From Neodontobutis hainanensis (Eukaryota > Chordata > Actinopteri > Gobiiformes > Odontobutidae), in NCBI GenBank assembly GCA_024349245.1, contig JALDNG010000090.1:216001-280000 (forward strand): a stretch of DNA of 64,000 bases, written 5' to 3'. The translations under genes and the position numbers were made by a program. Positions within the stretch are counted from its first letter, which is position 1; each line of letters starts with the position of its first letter. Below, piece after piece: positions 38,914-49,572 of this stretch. The notes below the pieces were generated by a model. The model was not told where the DNA came from. It saw only the letters and a list, made by a program, of their open reading frames with translations, and ran no database searches.

Positions 38914-38927
38914 CCAGCAGAGGACGC
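38914..38927 (+). promoter_or_regulatory. CTCF-like motif (one mismatch)
   Basis: CCAGCAGAGGACGC matches the CTCF core at 13 of 14 positions. It is weak evidence on its own. Confidence 0.2.
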
Positions 38928-39399
38928 AGATCCCTCTCTGTGCAATCCATGGATAGTGGCCGCCATTTTTATTTACAAGTAGAGACGTTTAAGATTGCAA
39001 ATTCAAAAGTGAAATCACTGAAAGCAGCATGACGCACACCTTAAAACTGTTCTTCCCATTGATAAGCTCATGAATACAATTGTTGCAAAAAAGGAATCAA
39101 TGCAACTTGTACATAAACACTATGTACATATATAGCACAACATTTTACAATAAAAAACAATAATACAATGCAAATATGTGTTAGTGAGCTACTTGAATCA
39201 ATAAGCCTAAAGTGGGTGTTTCTAACTAACACACAACATAATGTCCCACCCTGTATAAAAACCTTAGTGACTTTTAGGGGTCAGCGGCAAAGCCTGTCAA
39301 ATCCTTGATGTACACTGGAGTCCTTATTCTGCCTCACAACCCACATACTAATTATATATAGTTATAAAAGGAATCAAGGAAAGGAAACAAGTTGTCAAA

Positions 39400-40328
39400 A
39401 CACATCAATACAGTGGTACGTAAGATGGACAGTGGTCTTTTGATGGTTAGAAGATTCTCTAATCTTTTACATTTCACTGTGTTTGAACATGTTATAAACA
39501 CATTAGTACTTTCATCTTTAGACTACTGCGCTGAGATATGGTTAAGTGCTGCTTCATAACATATAAAAGCTGTACAGCTCTTTCAAAATAAGGCAGCTCA
39601 ATGTGTTCTTCACTGCTCGTATAAAACAAATGAGAATTAGATGCATAATAAAGTATAGTGGGTAAAGGAGAAAGAGAGACTAAAACACTAGTTGCTTAAT
39701 TTTATATTAAGCAATTTTTATATTAAGAAATATTGGAACAACCACAGAACCTAGAGTGTTTTATCAAGAGCTATGTTTTAGTTCTGATGAGAACAAAAAT
39801 AAAGCTAGGCATGCAACAGAGGGTAAATTTTTATTATCTAAAGTTAGAACAAATAATCTGAAAAGTACTGTGATGTATAGATCAATATTCAAATGGAACT
39901 ATTTGCCTACTAACATTATTAATGAAAACAGAAAACAGCAATTCAAAGTGCTTTTGAAGAGGCATCTGCTCGCCCAACAGTCCTCTATGTCTGATGATTA
40001 GCATTAACATTAATCATTATTACTTATTCCAAATTGTATTTGAGCTTAGATTAGCATGTTTAACCACAATGAGTAAGGCTATCTCTCTATTATAATAAGA
40101 CAATTTTAACATAAACAAAGGTCCTGTGTGTTTTTGTTTGTTTGCTTGTTTGTTTGTTGTGTTTTGTTAAGTTATGTTTGTTTAGTGTTATTTCTGTCTT
40201 GTGATCATTGATTGTTGGAAAATTGTGTACATGTGTTGTGTGAAGAGCATGTTGACTAGACTCCAGGATGATAGCTGTAGTATAGATAAAGCTAATGAAG
40301 ATCTAAATAAATACAAATACAAATACCG
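39400..40328 (+). mobile_element. non-LTR retrotransposon 3' fragment
   Basis: A degenerate plus-strand frame has LDYCAEIWLSAAS near 39520. It is followed by an intact stretch (39756-40001) with RHATEGKFLLSKVRTNNLKS, VMYRSIFKWNYLPTNI and FKVLLKRHLLAQQ, the C-terminal pattern of fish LINE polymerases. The 3' UTR ends in ATACAAAT repeats at about 40305-40328. The reverse transcriptase core is absent. Clade uncertain. Confidence 0.7.
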
Positions 40329-40402
40329 GATGGGCCAGTACAAACCTGTAAACTGGAACTTATTAGATATTTCTATGACCTCTCAGTGCAAAGTTTTAAT
40401 TT

Positions 40403-40540
40403 GGGGCGCAGTGACTCAGGTTGTAGAGTGGTCTTCCTATAACAATAAAGCTGGCGGGTCAATTCCTGCTCTCCACAAGTCATACTCTTGTCATGGCCTT
40501 GACGCAGCATTGGTCTATGAATTTGTGAGAATGTTGCACT
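40403..40540 (+). mobile_element. tRNA-derived SINE running into the minisatellite
   Basis: GGGGCGCAGTGACTCAGGTT head, GGCGGGTCAATTCCTGCTCT B-box region and a shortened body. At about 40507 it reaches GCATTGGTCTATGAATTTGT, equivalent to GCACTGGTGTATGAATGTGT of other copies, and this segment then repeats in tandem for kilobases. No normal SINE 3' tail follows. Confidence 0.8.
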
Positions 40541-43484
40541 GATATATGAAGGTGTAAGAGTCTTGCTCTGCTGTATGTGTGAGAATTGTGCACTGGTATA
40601 TAAACGTGCGAGAGTGTTGCTCTAGTGTGTGAACGTGTGAGAGTGTTGCTCTAGTGTGTGAACATGTGAGAGTGTTGCTCTGCTGTATGAACGTGTGAGA
40701 GTGTTGCTCTGCTGTATGAACGTGTGAGAGTGTTGCTCTGCTGTATGAACGTGTGAGAGTGTTGCAATGGTGTGTGAACGAGTGAGAGAGTTGCGCTGAT
40801 GTATGAACGTGTCAGAGTGTTGCACTGGTGTGTGAACGTGTGAGAGTTTTGCACTAGTGTATGAACGTGTGACAGTGTTGCTCTGGTGTAAGAGTGTTGC
40901 ACTGATGTATGAACGTGTGAGAGTGTTGCAGTGGTCTGCGAACATGTGAGAGTGTTGCAGTGGTGTATGAACGTGTGAGAGTGTTGCTCTGGTGTATGAA
41001 TGTGTGTGAATGTTGAACTGGTGTATGAATGTGTGTGATTGTTGTTCTGTTGTATGAAAGTGTGAGAATGTTGCACTGGTGTATGAATGTGTGTGAATGT
41101 CGCTCTGGTGTATGAACGTGTGTGAATGTTGCTCTGGTGTATGAATGTGTGTGAATGTTGCTCTGGTGTATGAATGTGTGAATGTTGCTCTGGTGTATGA
41201 ATGTGTGAGAATGTTGCACTGGTGTATGAATGTGAGAATGTTGCTCTGGTGTATGAAAGTGTGAGAATGTTACTCTGGTGTATGAATGTGTGAATGTTGC
41301 TCTGGTGTATGAACGTGTGAGAGTGTTGCTCTGGTGTATGAATGTGTGAGAATGTTGCTCTGGTGTATGAAAGTGTGAGAATGTTACTCTGGTGTATGAA
41401 TGTGTGAATGTTGCTCTAGTGTATGAACGTGTGAGAGTGTTGCTCTGGTCTGTGAACGTGTGAGAGTGTTGCACTGGTGTGTGAACGTGTGAGAGTGTTG
41501 CTCTGCTGTGTGAATGTGTGAGAGTGTTGCACTGGTATGTGTGAACGTGTGAGAGTGTTGCTCTGGTCTGTGAATGTGTGAGAGTGTTGCACTGGTGTGT
41601 GAACGTGTGACAGTGTTGCTCTGGTGTAAGAGTATTGCACTGATGTAAGAATGTGTGAGAGTGTTGCAGTGGTGTGCGAACATGTGAGAGTGTTGCTCTG
41701 GAGTATAAACGTGTGTGAGTGTTGCAGTGGTGTATGAACATGTGAGAGTGTTGCAGTGGTGTGTGAACGTGTGAGAGTGTTGCTCTGGTGTGTGAACGTG
41801 TAAAAGTATTGTGGTAGTGTGTGAACGTGTGAGAGTGTTGCACTGGTGTGTGAACGTGTGAGAGTGTTGCTCTGCTGTGTGAATGTGTGAGAGTGTTGCA
41901 CTGGTGTGTGAACGTGTGAGAGTGTTGCACTGGTGTATGAATGTGTGACAGTCTTGCTCTGGTGTAAGAGTGTTGCACTGATGTATGAACGTGTGAGAGT
42001 GTTGCAGTGCTGTATGAACATGTGAGAGTGTTGCAGTGGTGTATGAACGTGTGAGAGTGTTGCTCTGGTGTGTAAACGTGTGAGAGTGTTGCACTGATGT
42101 GTGAACGTGTAAAAGTATTGTGGTAGTGTGTGAACGTGTGAGAGTGTTGCTCTGGTGTATAAACGTGTGAGAGTGTTGCAGTGGTGTATGAACGTGTAAG
42201 AGTGTTGCACTGATGTGTGAACGTGTAAAAGTATTGTGGTAGTGTGTGAACGTGTGAGAGTGTTGCAATGGTGTATGAACGTGTAAGAGTGTTGGTCTGG
42301 TGTATGAATGTGTAAATGTTGCTCTGGTGTATGAATGTGTGAATGTTGTTCTGGTGTATGAACGTGTGAGAGTGTTGCTCTGGTCTGTGAACGTGTGAGA
42401 GTGTTGCACTGGTGTGTGAACGTGTGAGAGTGTTGCTCTGCTGTGTGAATGTGTGAGAGTGTTGCACTGGTGTGTGTGAACGTCTGAGAGTGTTGCTCTG
42501 GTCCGTGAACGTGTGACAGTGTTGCTCTGGTGTAAGAGTGTTGCACTGATGTATGAATGTGTGAGAGTGTTGCAGTGGTGTGCGAACATGTGAGAGTGTT
42601 GCTCTGGTGTATGAACGTGTGAGAGTGTTGCAGTGGTGTATGAACGTGTGAGAGTGTTGCAGTGGTGTATGAATGTGTAAGAGTGTTGCAGTGGTGTCTG
42701 AACAAGTGAGAGTGTTGCAGTGGTGTATGAACGTGTGAGAGTAATGCAGTGTTGTGTGAACGTCTGAGAGTGTTGCTCTGGTGTATGAATGTGTGAATGT
42801 TGCTCTGGTGTATGAACGTGTGAGAATGTTGCTCTGGTGTATGAATGTGTGTGAATGTTGAACTGGTGTATGAATGTGTGAATGTTACTCTGGTGTATGA
42901 ATGTGTGAGAATGTTGCACTGATGTATGAAAGTGTGAGAATGTTGCTCTGGTGTATGAATGTGTGAATGTTGCTCTGGTGTATGAACATGTGAGAGTGTT
43001 GCTCTGGTGTGTAAACGTGTGAAAGTGTTGCGGTAGTGTGTGAAAGTGTTGCAATGGTGTATGAACGTGTAAAGGTGTGGCTCTGGTGTATGAATGTGTA
43101 AATGTTGCACTGATGTATGAATGTGTGTGAATAATCCTCTGGTGTATAAACATGTGAGAATGTTGCACTGGTGTATGAACATGTGAGAGTGTTGCGGTGG
43201 TGTTTGAACAAGTGAGAGTGTTGCGGTGGTGTATGAATGTGTGAGAGTATTGCAGTGTTGTGTGAACGTCTGAGAGTGTTGCTCTGGTCTATGAATGTGT
43301 GAATGTTGCTCTGGTGTATGAACGTGTGAGAATGTTGCACTGATGTATGAATGTGTGAGAGTGTTGCACTGATGTATGAATGTGTGTGAATGTTGCTCTT
43401 CTGTATGAACTTGTGAGAATGTTGCACTGGGGTATTAATATGTGTGAATGTTGAACTGGTGTATGAATGTGTGAATGTTACTCT
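40507..43484. repeat. SINE-derived minisatellite, left block (about 29-bp unit)
   Basis: Roughly a hundred tandem copies of a unit near GTTGCTCTGGTGTATGAACG followed by TGTGAGAGT, with variants at the CTCT/CACT/CAGT/CGGT position and at AACG/AATG. Longer blocks are themselves repeated: the run near 41446-41570 recurs about 0.93 kb later near 42380-42510. Because 29 is not a multiple of three and the unit has no minus-strand stop, all three minus frames stay open for long distances. They encode a 29-residue His/Thr/Ser-rich period and are not genes. Confidence 0.95.
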
Positions 43485-46400
43485 CCACCGTTGTTTCTAG
43501 CCCTCCAAGCTGTCTCGACAGCGCTAACCGGACGGCATTGCACTCGACACCCCTCGCGAAGGTGCTCCGTGCACAGGGGCAGCCTTGGCAATGACCACTC
43601 TAGCCTACGCCTGTTGAAGCGCATTGAACCGTCGGCTAGCGACGAGCTAACCCTCCAGTTGGCCTTGTTAAATGTGCGGTCCCTTGCATGCAAAACTTTC
43701 ATGTTCAACGACTTTATCTCTCGGGAGCTAGACTTTATGTTTCTGTGTGAGACCTGGGTCTCCATCGGCGATAACACGCCTTTCTCTGAACTTCTTCCAC
43801 CAGACTGTAAATTTTTTAATTCCCCCCCCCCCGAGTGTCTGGGAGAGGCGGAGGCGTGGCCTCTGTTTATAAGTCACGGTTTCACTGTCGGCAGATTCCA
43901 CACTCTGGTTTGGCAAGCTTTGAGCTGCAACTGTTTGAAATTATTCAGTCTTGCCCCGTTTTATGTGCAGTGGTGTATCGCCCACCTAAATTCAACAAAG
44001 ACTTTATCCATGACTTTGCTGATGTTTTGTCTGGGCTTATGGTTAAATATGATTACATATTGATTTCTGGTAATTATAATGTCCATGTTTGTTGTGAGTC
44101 ACAGTCTCTGACCCGGGACTTTCTTGAACCTCCTTGACTCATTCAATCTTAAGCAATCTCTCAATGGCCCAACGCACGAAAAGGGTCACACACTAGATCT
44201 CGTGCTATCCTATGGTGTTTCTGTCTCTGTAAATAAAATCCGTGCTGTGTCTTTCTCCAATCACTCCCTAATTCTGTTCACTATGTCAGTCCCATTCTCA
44301 GGCAGTACCCCCAGTGTCTCCAAGCGTGTCTCGCGTATGCTCAACCCTTCGACTGCTGGGCAATTTTCTGCCGCTTTCAATGTTTCCCCTTTGTGTAGGC
44401 TGTCACTGAGCTATTGCTCTGAGTATTCTGCTGATGAGCTTCTTTCTATGTTCTCAAAAACCTGCACTGGAATTCTGGACTCTGTTGCTCCTTTCAAGGC
44501 CAAACGTAATAAAGCTCATACTACACCATGGCTCAACGATACAACACGTGGCCTCAGACGTGCCTGTAGGCGGGCGGAGCGCAAGTGGCAGAAGGACCGC
44601 CTCCGTGTGTCCCTCCAAATCCTCCGAAGTTGCTTGGCGGATTATCACCGAGCCGTTAAAACCACCAAATCACAGTACATTTCCATCATGATCTCCAGAA
44701 ACAGTCACAAACCCCAGGTTCTCTTCAATACATTATATTCTCTCATAAATCCTAGAAATGGATCCCCTGTTTTGCCCTCACCAGCCCTCTGCGATAGCTT
44801 TCAAAAATTCTTCATTGAGAAGATTGCTGGTCTCAGGCCTTCTGATATCTCCACACCCCTACTCCCCACTTCCCCACCCCTCCCCCAGCCAGCTGTCCTC
44901 ATGCAGTTTGAGCCCATTACTCTATCCTCCCTTTCTGATACAGTCAGACATTTGCAGCACTCAAACTGCCCTTCCGATTGTCTGCCCTCCCGCCTACTCA
45001 AGGATGCTATAGTTCTTGATACAGTTGCTCCCGCTCTTCTACTGCTGATCAATACCATTCTCTCTTCTGGGTGCGTCCCGGATGCCTTCAAGCATGCCGT
45101 GGTGCAGCCTCTACTAAAGAAACCAAACCTTGACCCTTTTATCCTCTCAAACTTGGGGGGCACTGGGCGGCAGTGGCTCAGTGGTAGAGCGGCCGTCCTT
45201 CAACCGGAAGGTAGTAGGTTCGATTCCCGCTCTCCCCACAGTTCATACTGTCGTTGTGTCCTTGGGCAAGACACTTAACCCACCTTGCCTCCAGTGTCCG
45301 TAGCACTGGTGTATGAATGTGTGTGACTGTGGAGTTGTGTTTGGTGGTGGGAGGAGAAGGTTGTGAGCGCCGGTTGTGTGGCTGCCCGCCTCTCTGTCTG
45401 TCCCAGGAGAGAATGTGTGTAAATGGGGTGAGTTGAAACTTCATGTAAAAACACTGTTGTAAAGCACTTTGTGATAATTATCTGAGAAAGGTGCTATATA
45501 AATATAAATTTACTTACTTACAAACTTTAGGCCTATCTCTAAACTGCCATTTCTGTCTAAAGTCCTTGAGCGAGAAGTTTATGTCCAACTCCACTCCTTT
45601 TTAACACATAACAACATCTACGAGAAATTCCAGTCCGGTTTTAGAACAGCCCACAGCACTGAGACTGCTCTCCTGAGAGTGCTTAACGACCTGCTCCTAG
45701 CCGCTGACACGGGCAGCCCGGTGATCCTAGGGCTTTTAGATCTCACAGCAGCCTTTGACACGGTGGATCACAGGATTCTGCTTTTCTGTTTTTCCAGCCC
45801 TACTTGGCCGACAGGAGATTCTGTGTCCAGTTGGGAGAATTCATATCATCTGTTGCCCCCTTCACCTGTGGGGTCCCTCAAGGCTCTATACTAGGCCTTA
45901 TCCTATTTTTGTTGTACATTTTACCTCTAGGGGATATCCTGGTTAAACACAACATCTCCTTCCACTGCTATGCTGACGATGTCCAGCTGTATCTCCCCCT
46001 AAAGGCTGATGGACAGGCTGCACTCCATTCTTTGCTTGACTGTCTGTCAGACATAAAGGCATGGATAGGTTCGAACTTCCTCAACCTCAATGCGGGTAAG
46101 ACCGAAATTATTATTTTTGGCAAAACTTCCTCGGCCTTCTCCACCGATGCCCTGGGCCCTCTCGCATCTAACGTCAGGCCCTCTGTCAGAAATCTAGGGG
46201 TTATCTTTGAGAGTGCCCTCAATTTTGAGCAGCAGGTCAGTGCAGTAGTCAGGAAAAGCTTTTTTCATTTGAGAAATATAGCTAAGACCAAAGCCTACCT
46301 GCCAAAGAATGATCTAGAGAGAGTTATCCATGCTTTCATTTCCTCTCAACTGGACTATTGCAACTCTCTAAACACTGGCATTAACCTTTCCCAGCTCCGC

Positions 46401-47000
46401 CGCCTGCAGTTGGTTCAGAACTCAGCCGCTTGACTCCTCACTTGTACAAAAAAGCGAGAACATATCACCCCGGTCCTTGCATCACTTCACTGGCTTCCAA
46501 TCCGCTACCACATTGACTTCAAACTTCTACTGACATACATGATAGGTATCACATACCTATCTGATCTTCTCCACCACCACATCCCTGTCAGAGCACTACG
46601 GTCAGCTGACCTACTACTGTTGGAAGTTCTCAGGTCCAGGCTAAAAACCAAAGGGGACAGAGCCTTTGCAGTAGCAGCCCCAAGACTCTGGAACTGCCTC
46701 CCTCTCCACATCCGTGCAGCCCAGTTTCTAAACATTTTTAAGTCGCTTTTGAAGACTCACCTCTTTTATCTAGCCTTTGATTAGAGGCTCTTTTAATGTC
46801 CCAGTAGCCTATACAGTGACCCCTGGCTACTTTTCTAATGTTCATTTACATTATTTTAACTTCTGCAGTTATTGTATTGATGCCCATTGTATTGTATTTT
46901 AATCTATTAATATATTATTTTGCACTTTTGTTGTGAAGCACTGGCTCAGTCATATGTAAATGTGCTATAGAAATAAATTTGACTTTGACTTTGACTTTGA
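43485..47000 (+). mobile_element. near full-length L2-group LINE, degenerate, inserted in the minisatellite
   Basis: Plus-strand frames in order: endonuclease start (LALLNVRSLACKTFMFNDFI, near 43655), RGGGVASVYKSRFHCRQI (43840), AVVYRPPKFNKDFIHDFADV (43975), HTLDLVLSYGVSVSV (44190), the linker to LLKKPNLDPFILSNL (45110), then after a SINE FRPISKLPFLSKVLE (45530), TAAFDTVDH (45745), CGVPQGSILG (45870), CYADDVQLY (45965), LDYCNSL (46355), HWLPI (46490), and the end at 46784. Defects: a shift at a C10 run near 43825, another near 44120, a deletion after TVDHRILL that removes the LxxWxG segment, and a stop after QNSAA at 46432. The 3' end has GTGCTATAGAAATAAATTTG and TTTGAC repeats. It resumes the minisatellite at about 47001. 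Confidence 0.93.
45155..45520 (+). mobile_element. tRNA-derived SINE, full-length, inserted in the L2 element
   Basis: 366 bp flanked by the 7-bp target duplication CAAACTT (45148-45154 and 45521-45527). Removing it restores the L2 frame LSN-FRPISKLPF. The head GGGCGGCAGTGGCTCAGTGG and B-box region GGTTCGATTCCCGCTCTCC are well preserved. The body has CTTGGGCAAGACACTTAACC and GCACTGGTGTATGAATGTGT. The 3' end has GTAAAGCACTTTGTGATAA and GGTGCTATATAAATATAAAT. This is the best-preserved copy in the window, so it is probably the youngest insertion. Confidence 0.95.
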
Positions 47001-48697
47001 CTCTGGTGTATGAATGTGATAATGTTGCTCTGGTGTATGAACGTGTGAGAATGTTGCTCTGGTGTATAAATGTGTGAATGTAGCTCTGGTGTATGAATGT
47101 GTGAGAGTGTTGCTCTGGTGTGTAAACGTGTGAGAGTGTTGCACTGATAAGTGAACGTTTGAGAGTGTTGCAGTAGTGTGTGAACATGTGAGAGTGTTGC
47201 TCTGGTGTATGAATGTGTGAGAATGTTGCTCTGGTGTATGAATGTGAGAATGTTCCTCTGGTGTATGAATGTGAGAATGTTCCTCTGGTGTATGAATGTG
47301 TTTGAATGTTGCTCTGGTGTATGAATGTGAGAATGTTCCTCTGGTGTATGAATGTGTTTGAATGTTGCTCTGGTGTATGAATGTGAGAATGTTCCTCTGG
47401 TGTATGAATGTGAGAATGTTCCTCTGGTGTATGAATGTGTTTGAATGTTGCTCTGGTGTATGAATGTGAGAATGTTCCTCTGGTGTATGAATGTGAGAAT
47501 GTTCCTCTGGTGTATGAATGTGAGAATGTTCCTCTGGTGTATGAATGTGTTTGAATGTTGCTCTGGTGTATGAACGTGTGAATTTTGCTCTGGTGAATGA
47601 ATGTGTGAGAATGTTGCTCTGCTGTATGAATGTGTGAGAGTGTTGCTCTGGTGTATAAATATGAGAGTGTTGCTCTGGTGTATGAATGTGAGAATGTTGC
47701 TCTGGTGTATGAATGTGAGAATGTTGCTCTGGTGTATGAATGTGTTTGAATGTTGCTCTGGTGTATGAATGTGTTTGAATGTTGCTCTGGTGTATGAACG
47801 TGTGAATTTTGCTCTGGTGAATGAATGTGTGTGAATGTTGCTCTGCTGTATGAATGTGTGAGAGTGTTGCTCTGGTGTATAAATATGAGAGTGTTGCTCT
47901 GGTGTATGAATGTGTGAATGTTGATCTGGTGTATGAATGTTTGAGAATGTTGCTCTGGTGTATGAATGTGTGAATGTTGATCTGGTGTATGAATGTGTGA
48001 ATGTTGCTCTGGTGTATGAACGTGTGAATGTTGATCTGGTGTATGAATGTTTGAGAATGTTGCTCTGGTGTATGAATATGTGAATATTGCTCTGGTGTGT
48101 GAATGTTTGAGAATGTTGCTCTGGTGTATGAATGTGTGAATGTTACTCTGGTGTATGAATGTGTGAATGTTATTCTGGTGTATGAATGTGTGAGAGTGTT
48201 GCACTAGTGTATGAACGTGTGAGAGTGTCTCTCTGGTGTATGAACATGTGAGAGTGTTGCTCTGGTGTATGAATGTGTGAGAGTGTTGCACTAGTGTATG
48301 AACGTGTGAGAGTGTCGCTCTGGTGTATGAACGTGTGAGAGTGTTGCTCTAGTGTATGAACGTGTGAGAGTGTTGCTCTAGTGTATGAACGTGTAAGAAT
48401 GTTGCACTGGTGTATGAACTTGTGAGAGTGTTGCTCTAGTGTATGAACGTGTGAGAATGTTGCACTGGTGTATGAACGTGTGAGAGTGTTGCACTAGTGT
48501 ATGAATGTGTGAGAGTGTTGCACTAGTGTATGAACGTGTGAGAGTGTCGCTCTGGTGTATGAACAGGTGTGAGTGTTGCTCTAGTGTATGAACGTGTGAG
48601 AATGTTGCACTGGTGTATGAACTTGTGAGAGTGTTGCTCTAGTGTATGAACGTGTGAGAATGTTGCACTGGTGTATGAACGTGTGAGAGTGTTGCTG
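47001..48697. repeat. SINE-derived minisatellite, right block
   Basis: Continuation of the 40.5-43.5 kb array beyond the L2 insertion. It is enriched in shorter variants (GTTCCTCTGGTGTATGAATG then TGAGAAT, about 27 bp) alternating with 29-bp TGTTTGAAT types between 47230 and 47560. A block near 47567-47690 recurs about 0.22 kb later near 47787-47910. The last part (48180-48697) is dominated by ACTAGTGTATGAACG variants. The minus-strand frame of 458 codons here is spurious. Confidence 0.95.
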
Positions 48698-48703
48698 CAA
48701 ATC

Positions 48704-48770
48704 TGGCATGTTTACATTCATGCATTAACATACACTGTCCCAATCAAATAAATAAAAAAATCTAAATTTA
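48704..48770 (+). mobile_element. LINE 3' tail at the right edge of the minisatellite
   Basis: AAATCTGGCATGTTTACATT, then AACATACACTGTCCCAATCA and an A-rich end. It matches the tail at about 29960-30040 and starts about five bases after the last minisatellite unit. Confidence 0.5.
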
Positions 48771-49572
48771 TTGAACTAAATGACCAATTTCCTTATTTAA
48801 CTGTTCATTCAGTATGGCTGCCTAAACCATGATGAGTTGTGTAAGGGAACAGAAGGAGTAGTTCATTGAATTTTAGTTTAAGTACAGGCAGAAAATCCTT
48901 AGTGTGGAAAACCGCTCTGATAAAAGTAAAACCCTCCATTCAAAATTGTTCTTCTTAGTTCAACTTAAAATAAAAAAAGAGCTACGGTTTGATACTAAAC
49001 GTGCTGTCAAAAGTAAAAACGGCTGCTCAGTATGCCGTCCACATCTTTTATCGCTCTGAAGCATTTCATCTCCAGCGCATTAATCTCGATGGATTACGTT
49101 AAGTGGCCTATTTATGTTCTCTGTGATTGCGTCCACTTCTTGATGACAGGCTTCCTATGAAATATATATCAGCAATATAAATCTATAGACTTTGGGGGGG
49201 GATGGATGGTGAGGGCCATGAGAGGGAAGCAGTGGAAGTAAGAGAAGAATAAGTATGAACGTGTCAACCGCATAGACAGGAGTAATTAATGGACCGATAG
49301 ACTGTGATGTCATCCATATGAACTGGCAGTGGGCCTGAGAAGATGTGCAAGTCTGCAGAATAAAGCTGTGTCTGGGGTTTGTGCAATGAAAAGACCTTAC
49401 TGCTTTGTATTGCTGTCTGTACATTTTATTTATTCATTTTCAGACGTTTATCCTCCAGTGGTTTACTGGGTCTTACTCGCCGTCAATAGCAGGGCTAACA
49501 GTAACATCACATTTAAGTAAGACTAAGAGTCTCCTTTTTTTGTTAATTTAAACCAGGGGGTCTAAACATTTT
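48771..49572. other. intergenic, no gene recognised
   Basis: Unique sequence. A stretch near 49030-49150 is non-repetitive and of conserved-element texture. No exon found. Confidence 0.35.

Noticed and set aside
40651..43427. Minus-strand reading frames of 100-594 codons rich in HTFIHQSNTLTRSYT
   Set aside because: They are translations of the 29-bp minisatellite in three phases and have no independent coding signal.
45172..45245. tRNA-like sequence with A and B boxes (also at 21342, 26963, 29530, 40403 and reversed at 36257, 56373)
   Set aside because: These are SINE heads. They lack a proper acceptor stem pairing and continue into SINE bodies.
46915..48291. 458-codon minus-strand frame
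   Set aside because: Same minisatellite artefact in the right block, with an end in L2 3' sequence.
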